A stretch of 59,777 bases of DNA, taken from Vibrio zhanjiangensis (GTDB lineage: Bacteria; Pseudomonadota; Gammaproteobacteria; Enterobacterales; Vibrionaceae). Location: the NCBI RefSeq assembly GCF_030161235.1, contig NZ_BSPW01000059.1, positions 1-59,777 of the forward strand, read 5' to 3'. The notes beneath the pieces are model-generated. The model searched no databases, had not been told where the DNA came from, and was given only the letters and a program-made list of their open reading frames with translations. Made by a program: the position numbers and the translations under genes. The number at the start of each line of letters is the position of its first letter. Positions within the stretch are counted from its first letter, which is position 1. Positions 1 through 7,415 of this stretch are shown here, one piece after another.

Positions 1-14
1 AACGGCAGGATCAA

Positions 15-401
15 GTGATCGGAATAAACCGAAACGAGCGATCGCAATCACCGAAATACGCACGTAGAATCAAGAAAGTGATTAAGGTGCTCTCGCCAGT
101 ATTGCTAAAAGGCTATGGAAGCCGTGATTACTTCACAATAGGCCAGGTGCAGACGAATGCTAATTCGCTTTGCAAACGCCAGCAAGAGATCGCTTTTGCT
201 TTGTTTGCTGATCCCAAAGATTTGGACTTAGACATCGCCCCTTCACTCAATTTGCTTCGCAATACTATCTCGCACGATTTTTTTATGGCAAATGATTTTA
301 ATGCCCGTGATGTTCTGAATCTAACAGCTAGCGGAGGTTGGAAAGGTGGTCGTATGGATGATGATATGTCACACCGGTTTGGGATGCACAGCCGCTACTA
401 A
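15..401 (+). CDS. Hypothetical protein, possibly 5'-truncated by the window edge
   Basis: An open frame of 128 codons read from a GTG; the frame stays open to the first base of the window, so the true start may lie further left. The product is basic at its N-terminus (KYARRIKKVIKVL) and has no signal peptide or membrane segment. The C-terminus is polar and rich in Gly, Asp and His. I do not recognise it with confidence; it recalls short orphan proteins of vibrios (a DUF6559-like type, from memory only). No operon partner is visible: 378 bases without a gene follow. Confidence 0.5.
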   Translation: MIGINRNERSQSPKYARRIKKVIKVLSPVLLKGYGSRDYFTIGQVQTNANSLCKRQQEIAFALFADPKDLDLDIAPSLNLLRNTISHDFFMANDFNARDVLNLTASGGWKGGRMDDDMSHRFGMHSRY

Positions 402-779
402 AAATAGCAATGGTCGAATGGTAATAATCTTAGGTCTTGCTCTTGCCTACTTTTGTCATTTGCAGGAGTCATACCGTAAGGATGTATTCAACGGTTAAAG
501 TAGCTTTGCTAAGTGATTTTCATTTGGGAACCCTATGCAGACCTATGATTTTGGGCAAATTAAGAAATAAAATGAAAAAAACATATCTATCGTACCAATA
601 TCGTGTATAGTGTACACAGCTCGTATGGTGAGCTATGAATAACTTATTTAGTTCAAGACCTTCTCAGTTGTCTTTTGATTTGATTCGTCATCTCTATTCT
701 GCGATACCTTTTTCTTCATTCCTTATTTAGTAGCTCATGGTAGCTTGCTTATTAACTTAATTAATTTATCGAGATACAT
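402..779 (+). promoter_or_regulatory. Gene-free stretch holding the probable promoter and long leader of the cold-shock gene
   Basis: There is no credible ORF. A TATAGT -10-like hexamer lies near 604-610, which would give a leader of about 170 nt, the usual length for cspA-family genes. Two short dyads with AGCT ends are seen near 620-636 and 732-746. Long leaders of this family act as cold-responsive RNA structures; that role here is inferred from the family and the spacing, not shown. Confidence 0.35.
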
Positions 780-992
780 ATGTCAAATAAAGCAACTGGC
801 TCAGTAAAATGGTTTAACGAAACTAAAGGCTTTGGATTTATCACTCCAGATAGCGGTAGTGCGGATCTTTTTGTTCACTTTAGATCAATTAGCAGCACAG
901 GTTTCAAAACTCTATCTGAAGGTCAAAAAGTTTCCTTCAATGTGGAGCAGGGTGGTAAAGGCCCACAAGCAGCTGACGTAACTGTGCTGTAA
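780..992 (+). CDS. Cold-shock protein, CspA/CspV family
   Basis: A 70-residue single cold-shock domain, the normal family length. The N-terminal [16 protein letters not shown] carries the RNP1 motif (KGFGFI) and DLFVHF is RNP2; both provide the aromatic face that binds single-stranded nucleic acid. The protein is expected to be a cytoplasmic RNA chaperone that melts mRNA structure at low temperature or during adaptation. It stands alone with a long upstream leader. The sequence is close to the Vibrio CspV type, but the exact paralogue cannot be fixed by eye. Confidence 0.95.
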   Translation: MSNKATGSVKWFNETKGFGFITPDSGSADLFVHFRSISSTGFKTLSEGQKVSFNVEQGGKGPQAADVTVL

Positions 993-1059
993 GAATTTTA
1001 GCGAGATCTTCCATGCTGTAATGGTGAGATCTCGCCTGTAAAACACTTTAAGGAGTGAA

Positions 1060-1361
1060 ATGAATAGAAAAAATAATCGGAAATTATATTGGTATTACGT
1101 TTTGCGTGAGCAAAAAATACCTAAAGAGAAAATGAATTGTACCAAATAGAATATTACCTTCATCACAACAAAATCTCTTGGTCAGCGACCATAAATCAGT
1201 TAAATAGTGACGTGCTAAAGCGTCATATCCTCCCTAGAGCCAATACCAGCTTCCTTGATTTGAATTTTTCATTTTGTGAGTCAGAAAGTACGGGTGAAAT
1301 AAAAAATTCACAGGGTACGGTCTTGGGTACTTTTTATCTCTCATCAGCAAAAGGAGGCTAG
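1060..1361 (+). pseudogene. Small hypothetical gene, apparently split by a frameshift
   Basis: An ATG at 1060 with a good Shine-Dalgarno (AGGAG) opens a 29-codon frame that stops at 1147-1149. The overlapping -1 frame, open from 1125, runs to 1361 (from TTG 1137, 74 aa). Neither part alone looks natural: the first has the start signals and the second has the body but no ribosome binding site. A run of four A near 1129 could be the site of the shift. It could be a sequencing error, a decayed gene or genuine recoding. The product is not recognised. Confidence 0.4.
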
Positions 1362-1363
1362 GT

Positions 1364-1510
1364 TTGAAGAAAGTAACGGCTAAAAAATCGAAATCAGTCA
1401 ATATTGAAAATATCCCCAATGATGATCGCAAAGAAAATATCCACAAAGTAAGAAAAAAGATTGAGGATATCCTCTTAGAGCGCGAACAGAAAAAATTGTG
1501 GGACTTGTAA
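1364..1510 (+). CDS. Small lysine-rich hypothetical protein (48 aa)
   Basis: A TTG-started frame with a strong Shine-Dalgarno (AAAGGAGG) about eight bases upstream, starting two bases after the stop of the preceding frame, so probably coupled to it. The product is highly charged (KKVTAKKSK at the start, then a predicted helix RKKIEDILLEREQKKLWDL). It has no membrane segment and I do not recognise it. The strong ribosome binding site is the main reason for calling it. Confidence 0.4.
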   Translation: MKKVTAKKSKSVNIENIPNDDRKENIHKVRKKIEDILLEREQKKLWDL

Positions 1511-1559
1511 AGTCGATATGAGAAAGTCCGTAAAATCAATAAATTAGCCTTGCAGAACA

Positions 1560-1739
1560 ATGGTTAGTAAACAACTTATACAAATTCCTCTCTACGCAAT
1601 ATCCATGTGGGTAGAATTTTCAATAGACGATAATGCATTTAATGGTTTCTAGTTTATTTCTTCGGTTGGACTGATATGCCTACTGGCATTTAGCCAATTG
1701 ATACGTGCCTTTCTTTGGATGGGAGAGATTGACAGGTAA
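1560..1739 (+). pseudogene. Remnant of a small membrane protein gene with an internal amber stop
   Basis: The ATG at 1560 opens a frame interrupted by TAG at 1650-1652 and then open again to TAA 1737-1739. The two parts read naturally together (about 59 residues) and the second contains a hydrophobic helix (VGLICLLAFSQLIRAFLW). This occupies most of the 306 bases between 1511 and 1816. It looks like a decayed gene, although a chance reading is possible. Confidence 0.25.
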
Positions 1740-1816
1740 ATTCAGGAAAAATCTCGTGAAGTTGATGGTTTAGTGAGAATAATCATTGTTACCCGAAATT
1801 TAATTTCTTTCCCAAT

Positions 1817-2992
1817 ATGAAACCACAATTATTCCATGCAGCAAAAATAGCCCAAATTGAGAGCTCGGCGAAAGCTGAAGGCTCAACGAGGCCAATGAGT
1901 ATTAAAAAATGTGTTAACGTTTCCGATAACCCAAACTCCAAAGCCCAAAAACTTATCGGGCGATTCAATCGTCAGCCAGTGGGTAAACCAATTGAAAACA
2001 TCAAGCTAGAGGCTGAGGTATCCAACCCGCTAGACAAAACAAAGCAACAAGCAGAAAGACGCGCTGCTCACTTAATTGCAGACACATTCAAAGCATATAA
2101 ACAAAGAAAACAAGCCAAGGTTGTGAACGAGCTTGGTATAAAAACACTAACCAATTCTAAAGCGAGTAGAAGCTATTTTTATGATCAAAAAGGTCAGTTT
2201 CTAAGTCGTACACCAGATAACTTCCACAAAGGTGGAAAAGGTGGTTTTAAACAGCTTGTGCGAAGGGATGACAAGTTTGTTCAACTTCATATTCATAGAT
2301 TAGATGAAGATCTTAACCAGCTAAGTTACAACCAGTTAGCGCATGGCACGTTACGAGGCTTCGAATCCATATGCAAGGCACAGTACGTCAATCCGACGAC
2401 TATGATTGCACGCAATGGAGGAAAGGAAGTAGCTTCTCTTATTGAGGAAGGGAAATCCGTTAAGCCTCAGGCATTTAAGACTTTGCTAAGCGAGCTAAAA
2501 CGCTTGCACAGTCAATCTATTTATTTCCACGATATTAAGCCTGAGAATCTTACATTCGACGATAAAGTAGTTCGACATATTGATGTTGAGAACCTTGAGG
2601 CTCCGGGCTACAACACAACGGATGATGGCGTAGTATGTTCGCCGTATTATGTTACTCAGTATCTTTTGAACGACATAATGCATGGCAGTAAGAAGGATCA
2701 TGCGAGTCGGAGTCATGATAACTACGCGGTACTTAAGTCGATGATTGAAGCGACGAACGGCTATTTTTTTGATGTCAAGAACAGAGATGACGAAGCGTCG
2801 CCAATACCCGTATTTGGGATGGCGAAAAAGGATTTGGAATCTGCAAAAGACTGGATTAAGGACAATATTTTGCCGCAATGGCAAGCTGAAGCTGAAAAGT
2901 TACTCAAGTGTCCGGGATCTCAAGCTGGGTCAGTCGTAGTTTTTGATATGATGGATTGGGCTTCAATAGAAAAAAAGGATAGGGCTTTATAA
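1817..2992 (+). CDS. Protein-kinase-like orphan protein, candidate effector
   Basis: A protein of 391 residues. Residues 238-244 (HDIKPEN) match the catalytic loop of protein kinases, with Asp239 and Asn244 in place, and Asp256 in HIDVEN stands where the DFG aspartate is expected. A Gly-rich stretch (KGGKGGF, about 138-144) resembles the nucleotide loop, but no clear VAIK lysine follows (VQLHIHR). Residues 81-99 (RRAAHLIADTFKAYKQRKQ) resemble a calmodulin-type IQ helix. The N-terminal 70 residues are polar and probably disordered. The arrangement recalls secreted kinase effectors such as YpkA or OspG. No secretion genes or chaperone are nearby. Kinase fold is likely; activity and secretion are inference. 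Confidence 0.6.
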   Translation: MKPQLFHAAKIAQIESSAKAEGSTRPMSIKKCVNVSDNPNSKAQKLIGRFNRQPVGKPIENIKLEAEVSNPLDKTKQQAERRAAHLIADTFKAYKQRKQAKVVNELGIKTLTNSKASRSYFYDQKGQFLSRTPDNFHKGGKGGFKQLVRRDDKFVQLHIHRLDEDLNQLSYNQLAHGTLRGFESICKAQYVNPTTMIARNGGKEVASLIEEGKSVKPQAFKTLLSELKRLHSQSIYFHDIKPENLTFDDKVVRHIDVENLEAPGYNTTDDGVVCSPYYVTQYLLNDIMHGSKKDHASRSHDNYAVLKSMIEATNGYFFDVKNRDDEASPIPVFGMAKKDLESAKDWIKDNILPQWQAEAEKLLKCPGSQAGSVVVFDMMDWASIEKKDRAL

Positions 2993-3114
2993 TTCCCAGT
3001 TTGCCATAAAATTAGATAAGGCCAAGCGAGCAAGAGATGATACTGGCCTAAGCGTTATACACGTGTCTTATTTTATTTGGTTTTTCCATTTGATTCGCGA
3101 TGTTTAAGTTTGTA

Positions 3115-3133
3115 ATTGATAATAATTATCATT
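3115..3133. promoter_or_regulatory. Fur box upstream of mntH
   Basis: The sequence holds the palindrome GATAATAATTATC (3118-3130) flanked by ATT and ATT, close to the 19-bp Fur consensus. It lies about 90 bases upstream of mntH, in a typical promoter position. mntH is Fur-repressed in several enterobacteria and vibrios, so iron control is the simplest reading. Confidence 0.7.
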
Positions 3134-3169
3134 TTAATAGATTTAAACAATTGGATTTTGAACCGTAAA

Positions 3170-3215
3170 TTGCCTCATATAGGAGTATTAATCACGGTTA
3201 ACTTATATGAGGTAA
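3170..3215 (+). promoter_or_regulatory. Leader hairpin that pairs with the mntH ribosome binding site
   Basis: The 12-nt arm 3170-3181 (TTGCCTCATATA) pairs with 3204-3215 (TATATGAGGTAA) over 12 base pairs with one G-U, leaving a 22-nt loop. The right arm contains the GAGG Shine-Dalgarno of mntH, whose ATG is at 3221, so the folded form would hide the ribosome binding site. As DNA it could instead be a long-spaced operator. Metal, temperature or protein control is inference. Confidence 0.5.
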
Positions 3216-3220
3216 GTTAA

Positions 3221-4498
3221 ATGTTGCAGGCAATTTCCAATAATTCAGTCCAGTATCAGGCAACAAATATACTACGAGGTAAGGCAAATAGTTTTAGCTG
3301 GATGGTGATGTTCGGTCCTGCTTTGATTGCTGCTGTGGCTTATGTTGACCCTGGTAATTTTGCGACAAATATTGAGGCTGGAGCACGTTATGGTTATGCA
3401 TTGCTATGGGTGGTGCTAGCCGCGAATCTGATGGCAATGTTAATTCAGGGGATGTCTGCCAGACTAGGCGTAGCAACCGGAAAGAATTTGGCTGAAATAA
3501 TACGGGATCGCTACCCAAAACCTGTAGTCTGGTTTTACTGGATACAGGCAGAAGTTGTCGCTATAGCCACTGATTTAGCTGAGTTTTTAGGAGCGGCTCT
3601 GGCGTTTAAACTTCTGTTTGATATTCCTATGATCTATGGTGCACTTTTAACGGGAGTGATTACCTATTTGGCACTGCTGACTCAACGGCTTGGTTTCCGT
3701 TTAATGGAAATTGTTATTGGTGCCATGATTTTGGCCATTGCGAGTGGGTTTGCGATTGAACTTCTGTTAAGCCGACCTGATATGGCCAGTTTAACGAAAG
3801 GGATGTTTGTTCCCGAATTCCCTGATAGCTACGCAGTTTATCTGGCATCGGGTATCCTGGGCGCAACCATTATGCCTCATGTGATTTATCTGCACTCTGC
3901 GTTGGCAACAGACAGGATTAAGGTATCCAATAACCAAGAGAAAAAAACCATTGCTAGATTTTACCGTTTGGATGTGATTGTGGGTATGGCACTAGCAGGG
4001 ATTGTCAACTTAGCATTGCTCGCATTAGCAGCCTCAGTATTTCACTCTAACGGTTATCATGATGTTGCGACAATATCTGAGAGCTATCAGCTACTTGCAC
4101 CATTAATGGGCAGTAAAATGGCCAGTATTGTGTTTGGTGTTGGGTTGCTATTGGCGGGATTATCTTCATCAATTGTTGGTACTATGTCTGGACAAGTATT
4201 AATGCAAGGCTTTGTTCGCTTTACTATTCCAATAGGTGTTCGCCGTCTGATTACTATGATTCCTGCTCTGGCTGTCATTATGCTGGGAGTTGATGAGCAA
4301 AAAGCATTGGTAGCGAGTCAGGTCGTATTGAGTTTTGGTATCCCCTTTGCTCTTGTCCCATTACTTGCTTTTACTGCACGCCGAACCATCATGGGGGATA
4401 TGGCAAACAGTAAATCGCTAACTTGGGTAGGGAGCTTGATTTGTAGCTTAATCATAGGGCTAAATATCTATGTTATTTACTACACCATCGTATCTTAA
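3221..4498 (+). CDS. mntH: Nramp-family Mn(II)/H+ symporter
   Basis: A 425-residue membrane protein with about eleven hydrophobic segments, the usual size for bacterial Nramp. The two metal-binding signatures are present: DPGN at 43-46 in the first helix and MPH at 218-220 in the sixth. It imports Mn(II), and some Fe(II), across the inner membrane with protons. The start at 3221 follows a GAGG ribosome binding site inside a hairpin, and a Fur box lies upstream. It is monocistronic: tRNA genes on the opposite strand follow. This is the last chromosomal protein gene before the prophage. Confidence 0.95.
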   Translation: MLQAISNNSVQYQATNILRGKANSFSWMVMFGPALIAAVAYVDPGNFATNIEAGARYGYALLWVVLAANLMAMLIQGMSARLGVATGKNLAEIIRDRYPKPVVWFYWIQAEVVAIATDLAEFLGAALAFKLLFDIPMIYGALLTGVITYLALLTQRLGFRLMEIVIGAMILAIASGFAIELLLSRPDMASLTKGMFVPEFPDSYAVYLASGILGATIMPHVIYLHSALATDRIKVSNNQEKKTIARFYRLDVIVGMALAGIVNLALLALAASVFHSNGYHDVATISESYQLLAPLMGSKMASIVFGVGLLLAGLSSSIVGTMSGQVLMQGFVRFTIPIGVRRLITMIPALAVIMLGVDEQKALVASQVVLSFGIPFALVPLLAFTARRTIMGDMANSKSLTWVGSLICSLIIGLNIYVIYYTIVS

Positions 4499-4573
4499 CG
4501 TCTACTTTATCTGCCATGTTTGCGCAAACACAAATATTTAGGGACATATATCTAAAATCTTAAATAACAGATA

Positions 4574-4603
4574 CAAAAAATCCCAGCATGGGCTGAGATT
4601 TTC
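4574..4603 (-). terminator. Terminator of the left tRNA-Val, possibly also of mntH
   Basis: A hairpin (TCCCAGC with GCTGAGA, one mismatch, 4-nt loop) is flanked by an A-run on the left and T-rich sequence on the right. Read on the minus strand it ends in TTTTTT and lies just after the tRNA at 4611-4687. Confidence 0.6.
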
Positions 4604-4610
4604 TCAAATT

Positions 4611-4687
4611 TGGTGGGTCCGGGCGAACTCGAATCGCCGACCCCCGCCATGTCAAGGCGGTACTCTAACCAACTGAGCTACGGACCC
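4611..4687 (-). tRNA. tRNA-Val(GAC), host copy cut off from its promoter by the prophage
   Basis: A 77-nt cloverleaf on the minus strand: acceptor GGGTCCG/CGGACCC, D-arm GCTC, anticodon loop TTGACAT (anticodon GAC), T-arm GGCGA/TCGCC and an encoded CCA end. Before integration it was probably the second gene of a two-gene operon transcribed from the promoter now at 46026-46054, about 41 kb away. No promoter is evident directly upstream of it in the prophage. Confidence 0.95.
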
Positions 4688-4723
4688 AAATTTTTGTTCT
4701 TTGCATATTTATGCTTTAAGGAG

Positions 4724-4769
4724 TGGTGGGTCCGGGCGAACTCGAATCGCCGACCCCTACCATGTCAAG
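4724..4769 (-). pseudogene. 3' half of a second tRNA-Val, truncated at the prophage junction
   Basis: It has the CCA end, acceptor strand, T-arm and variable region of tRNA-Val and stops in the anticodon loop; the 5' half (D-arm and acceptor 5' strand) is missing. The intact counterpart is at 45929-46005. This is the expected scar at the end distal to the integrase. Confidence 0.9.
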
Positions 4770-4886
4770 ACTGTCTGCATTGCACTATAAGTGTTTGTAT
4801 TTAAAGTTTTTGTTGTTTTATTTGCTATCATTTCTGTATTCATTTTAGAACAAATGAGGGCAATTAAATCAATGAGTTACAGATGA

Positions 4887-4897
4887 GTTTTGGAACC
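4887..4897 (+). promoter_or_regulatory. Candidate integrase arm-type site, left side
   Basis: GTTTTGGAACC, preceded by TGA, matches the three tandem copies at 45684-45716 in the same orientation. In the circular phage the copies lie on both sides of the attachment core, about 118 and 95 bases from the repeat edges, as arm sites of lambda-type integrases do. Confidence 0.45.
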
Positions 4898-4900
4898 AAT

Positions 4901-5464
4901 TTAAGCTAGTACCACTCGATTTTTCATCCAACCATAGACAAAGGTTTCGTTCTTTTCTCGAGCTTCAGAAATGTCTAAATAACGCGCTCCTTGGGATGCG
5001 TTTAGTGACTTCCACAGTACTATCTCTCCTTCATGGCCACGCTTTGATAAAAACGCTTTTAGCGCTTGGATAGTAGCTGGTCCTATATGGCCATCAACTA
5101 TTAAGTCTGAGTAATAGGCTTGTTTGTTGTTATAAACGTTGAGCCAACGTTGTAGGAACTTAGCAGCAATACTTTGTCCCATATTTACGCCAGTATCGAT
5201 AACCTCTTCACCAATAATTGCGCTTACAGAATGTATTTCGTCAAATTTAACCCGTTGCACGTATTCATTTAGGTAGAGTGAATAAGCTATATCTGGTGTT
5301 AGGTTATCCATTGAGCCATTGTAGCCTAATCGACGAGCCGCAGTTTCTGTTATGCCGTAAGTGGTATCTCCACCCAGGTCATCAACGTGGTTTGATCTGA
5401 ACCCTTCCTTTTCCATAGCCTCCAGAATGATTTCACTGATAGTTCTTGAGTTAGGTATACACAT
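4901..5464 (-). CDS. Endolysin: GH108 N-acetylmuramidase with C-terminal peptidoglycan-binding domain
   Basis: 187 residues. The N-terminal half matches glycoside hydrolase family 108: the catalytic glutamate is probably Glu20 (EKEG) followed by the family signature DDLGGDTTYGIT at 28-39. The C-terminal half (LIVDGHIGPATIQALKAFL) is a PG_binding_3-type domain. It would cut the glycan strands of peptidoglycan at the end of the lytic cycle. No signal peptide is seen, so a holin is needed; holin-like genes are at 18774-19593. The start is supported by AAGGAGAA seven bases upstream. It is unusual that the lysis gene sits at the extreme left end, opposite in strand to the late operon. Confidence 0.9.
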   Translation of the reverse strand: MCIPNSRTISEIILEAMEKEGFRSNHVDDLGGDTTYGITETAARRLGYNGSMDNLTPDIAYSLYLNEYVQRVKFDEIHSVSAIIGEEVIDTGVNMGQSIAAKFLQRWLNVYNNKQAYYSDLIVDGHIGPATIQALKAFLSKRGHEGEIVLWKSLNASQGARYLDISEAREKNETFVYGWMKNRVVLA

Positions 5465-6101
5465 AGCGTTCTCCTTTGGCTGCTATGTGCATTCTTATCT
5501 TGCTGAACAACTCTTAAGAGGGCGTTCTTTAAGGTGCCGACATACTAATGTGGGTTCACTGATCCCATATAAAGAACGCCCGTCATAAAAAGGCGCTTGA
5601 CTCCCTAATTGCTCTGTCCCCCGCACCCCCTTAAAGAATATGGGCGCTCAGGTAGGGTTCTGAGCATGGAAAATAAGATGGTGGCTTGGGTCTGTTTTGT
5701 CAATTCTGGCGTCACGCATACTTAGTCAAAACCTATGAATATATGGAGTGCCTTTCTTCATCCCTGATTTTTACTGGTTTTGTAATAAATTTTCGCCCAT
5801 GGATTAGTCTATTTTTTCCATGTGTTCACTTTGTTTTTCCATGGATTAATAAATTGATGGTTTTTGCGCTGCTCTTCTTTCTTTTCTTTCTTTATTTAAT
5901 AAAAAGAGAGAGATAGAGAACAAGAAAGAAGGAAATCAGCAAAGATTGGTATCCATAGGTTAATTTCTGTGTTCATTTTTTATCCCATGTGTTTTTTATG
6001 TTCCATAAGTTTTTCCATGGGTTATTTAAAGCCCTCCACATAGGTTAAAGCCTTATGGATACTGGTTTTATTGAGTTCTCAACCTGCAAGCCCATAGGTC
6101 C
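5465..6101. other. 637-bp control region between endolysin and recombinase
   Basis: No credible gene is present; a 76-codon hydrophobic frame (5686-5916) looks like a by-product of T-rich repeats. The region holds the 12-bp inverted repeat 5520-5581, a hairpin GCTCAG/CTGAGC (5646-5665) and a dense family of CCATrGGTTA boxes (5797-6109). It must contain the divergent promoters of the endolysin and the recombinase. Confidence 0.6.
5520..5581. repeat. Perfect 12-bp inverted repeat with a 38-nt loop
   Basis: GGGCGTTCTTTA (5520-5531) and TAAAGAACGCCC (5570-5581) are exact reverse complements. There is no adjacent T-run, so it is not an ordinary terminator. It may be a protein-binding dyad, an RNA hairpin upstream of the endolysin, or a transposon trace. 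Confidence 0.6.
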
Positions 6102-6109
6102 ATGGATTT
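5797..6109. repeat. Cluster of about eleven CCATrGGTTA-type boxes
   Basis: Ten-base boxes begin at 5797, 5818, 5839, 5953, 5985, 6003, 6015, 6038, 6092 and 6100 on the plus strand, and one lies at 6051-6058 on the minus strand. Consensus is roughly (T/C)CCAT(A/G)(G/A)GTTA. The last box (6100-6109) includes the ATG of the recombinase at 6102. Three more boxes lie at 44139-44270 before the excisionase and integrase. Spacing is irregular, apart from the first three at exactly 21 bases. A protein bound here would control or be delivered by the recombinase gene; which protein is unknown. Confidence 0.65.
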
Positions 6110-7148
6110 ATCTGCCCCTGACCAAGAAATAAAACAAAATACTGCTGAATCTGATTTAGTTGATCTGTTTCTTACATGGAAGCAGGAAAATGAAAACTGC
6201 AGTACTCGAACCATCAGTAAGTATCGTGGCCTACTAAAGAAATTTGGTGGGTACATAGATAACGATTTTGGTGCTGCTGAGCTGAAAATATTGGAACAGT
6301 TTTCCGGCGGTTGGCTACATCGAGCAGGTTACTCGGCCGCATCAAGAAAAGTAGCGGTTGCTGCTTTACGAGGCTTTTATTCTTTCCTAGCTAAACGACA
6401 TTTCATTGATAAAAACCCCGCAGTTGGATTGGTTTACCCGAAGATTGGACGAAAGCTACCTAGATTTATGGGACTAAAGAATGCTGAATCGCTGTTATTA
6501 CAGCCTGACCTAGATTCTTTATCAGGACTTAGAGATAGCGCTATGCTAGCTTTACTTATTGGATGTGGTTTTCGTGTCGCTGGTCTCTGTGGGTTAAACG
6601 AGTCTCAGCTTATTTGGTATCAGTACGGTGAAGTGGAACGTCTGGCTATAAGAATATTAGAGAAAGGAGAACGTGAGCGGCTTGTACCAGTGCCTCTTGA
6701 AGCAATGCTTTTAGTCCAGGCATATCTTGGCCATCATGACTTAAAAAACATTGACCGCTTACTTGAAAGTGGTGACCAGGTTTTGTTTGTGAATATGCGC
6801 AATCGTCACGTTCCTGAATGGGAGCATCGAGGAGAACTACGTCGCTTATCTTGCCGAACGATTGATAGGATGATTAAGAAATATGCTATTTCTGCTGGAG
6901 TTCCTGAAGATCAGGCACACGCGCACGCAATGCGCCATTTATTTGGTACTGAATTGGCTGAGTCCGATTCTTCAACCCTACAAATTCAGGCTTTGATGGG
7001 GCATGCCGACCCGAAAACGTCTGGAATATACACTCATATCGCGATGCGTAAAATGACTCATGTTCTCGATAAAGGTAACCCATTAAGCAAAATGGATACA
7101 CCAGTTACGGCACTTCTAAACGAATTCAAGAAGGGCAAATTGATGTGA
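6102..7148 (+). CDS. XerC/D-like tyrosine recombinase
   Basis: 348 residues with an N-terminal SAM-like core-binding domain (about 18-105) and a C-terminal catalytic domain. All catalytic residues are visible: Arg158 (GCGFR), Lys188, His275 and Arg278 (HAMR), His301 (MGH) and Tyr310 (IYTH). It is not the integrase next to att; it lies at the opposite phage end and its start codon is inside a repeat box, which suggests self-control. Roles could be multimer resolution, a second integration route or a DNA inversion not seen here. It overlaps the GroES-like gene by four bases, so the two are co-translated. Confidence 0.9.
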   Translation: MDLSAPDQEIKQNTAESDLVDLFLTWKQENENCSTRTISKYRGLLKKFGGYIDNDFGAAELKILEQFSGGWLHRAGYSAASRKVAVAALRGFYSFLAKRHFIDKNPAVGLVYPKIGRKLPRFMGLKNAESLLLQPDLDSLSGLRDSAMLALLIGCGFRVAGLCGLNESQLIWYQYGEVERLAIRILEKGERERLVPVPLEAMLLVQAYLGHHDLKNIDRLLESGDQVLFVNMRNRHVPEWEHRGELRRLSCRTIDRMIKKYAISAGVPEDQAHAHAMRHLFGTELAESDSSTLQIQALMGHADPKTSGIYTHIAMRKMTHVLDKGNPLSKMDTPVTALLNEFKKGKLM

Positions 7149-7396
7149 AGCTAAGACCGTTGCATGATTGGGTCGTTATTAAGCGTGACAAGCCAGATGA
7201 AAGTTTGCTTTGGGTTCCGGATAAGCCTGTGAATCGAGGTACCGTTACAGCTATAGGGCCAAAAGTTAAAGAGATTAGTGTTGGCCATCAAGTTCAATTC
7301 AATCCTTATTCAGGGTTAGAAGTCGCATGTAATGGTCAAACCTGGGTATTTATTAATGAAGCAGAGATATCGTTCATTGATTATGGGGGTGTTTAA
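7145..7396 (+). CDS. Phage-encoded GroES-like co-chaperonin
   Basis: 83 residues that align along their length with GroES (about 97 aa): MKLRPLHDWVVIKRD corresponds to the conserved first strand and the AIGPKV, VGHQVQFNPYSG and INEAEISFI blocks follow. The mobile loop that contacts GroEL is short, with LLWV where GroES has a hydrophobic IVL, and the roof hairpin is reduced. It starts at GTG in an ATGTGA overlap with the recombinase. By analogy with T4 gp31 it may cap host GroEL to fold the phage capsid protein; that function is inference. Confidence 0.85.
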   Translation: MKLRPLHDWVVIKRDKPDESLLWVPDKPVNRGTVTAIGPKVKEISVGHQVQFNPYSGLEVACNGQTWVFINEAEISFIDYGGV

Positions 7397-7415
7397 TTAC
7401 CCCCCGTTAGTTATA

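Larger units (their letters stand above)
4606..4769. repeat. attL: left copy of the 164-bp attachment repeat
   Basis: This segment equals 45811-45974 apart from two substitutions seen (a G/A in the tRNA anticodon stem and a T/A in the spacer). It contains one complete tRNA-Val and the 3' half of a second. Identity stops abruptly after CATGTCAAG, inside the anticodon arm of the second tRNA, where sequence becomes phage-specific. That edge is a usual crossover position for tyrosine integrases. Confidence 0.9.

Noticed and set aside
4610..4804. ORFs across the tRNA-Val region (also 45758-45994)
   Set aside because: They are translations of the antisense strand of tRNA genes.
5686..5916. Hydrophobic 76-codon plus-strand frame
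   Set aside because: It runs through T-rich sequence and the CCATrGGTTA boxes, has no ribosome binding site, and its apparent membrane helices follow from base composition.
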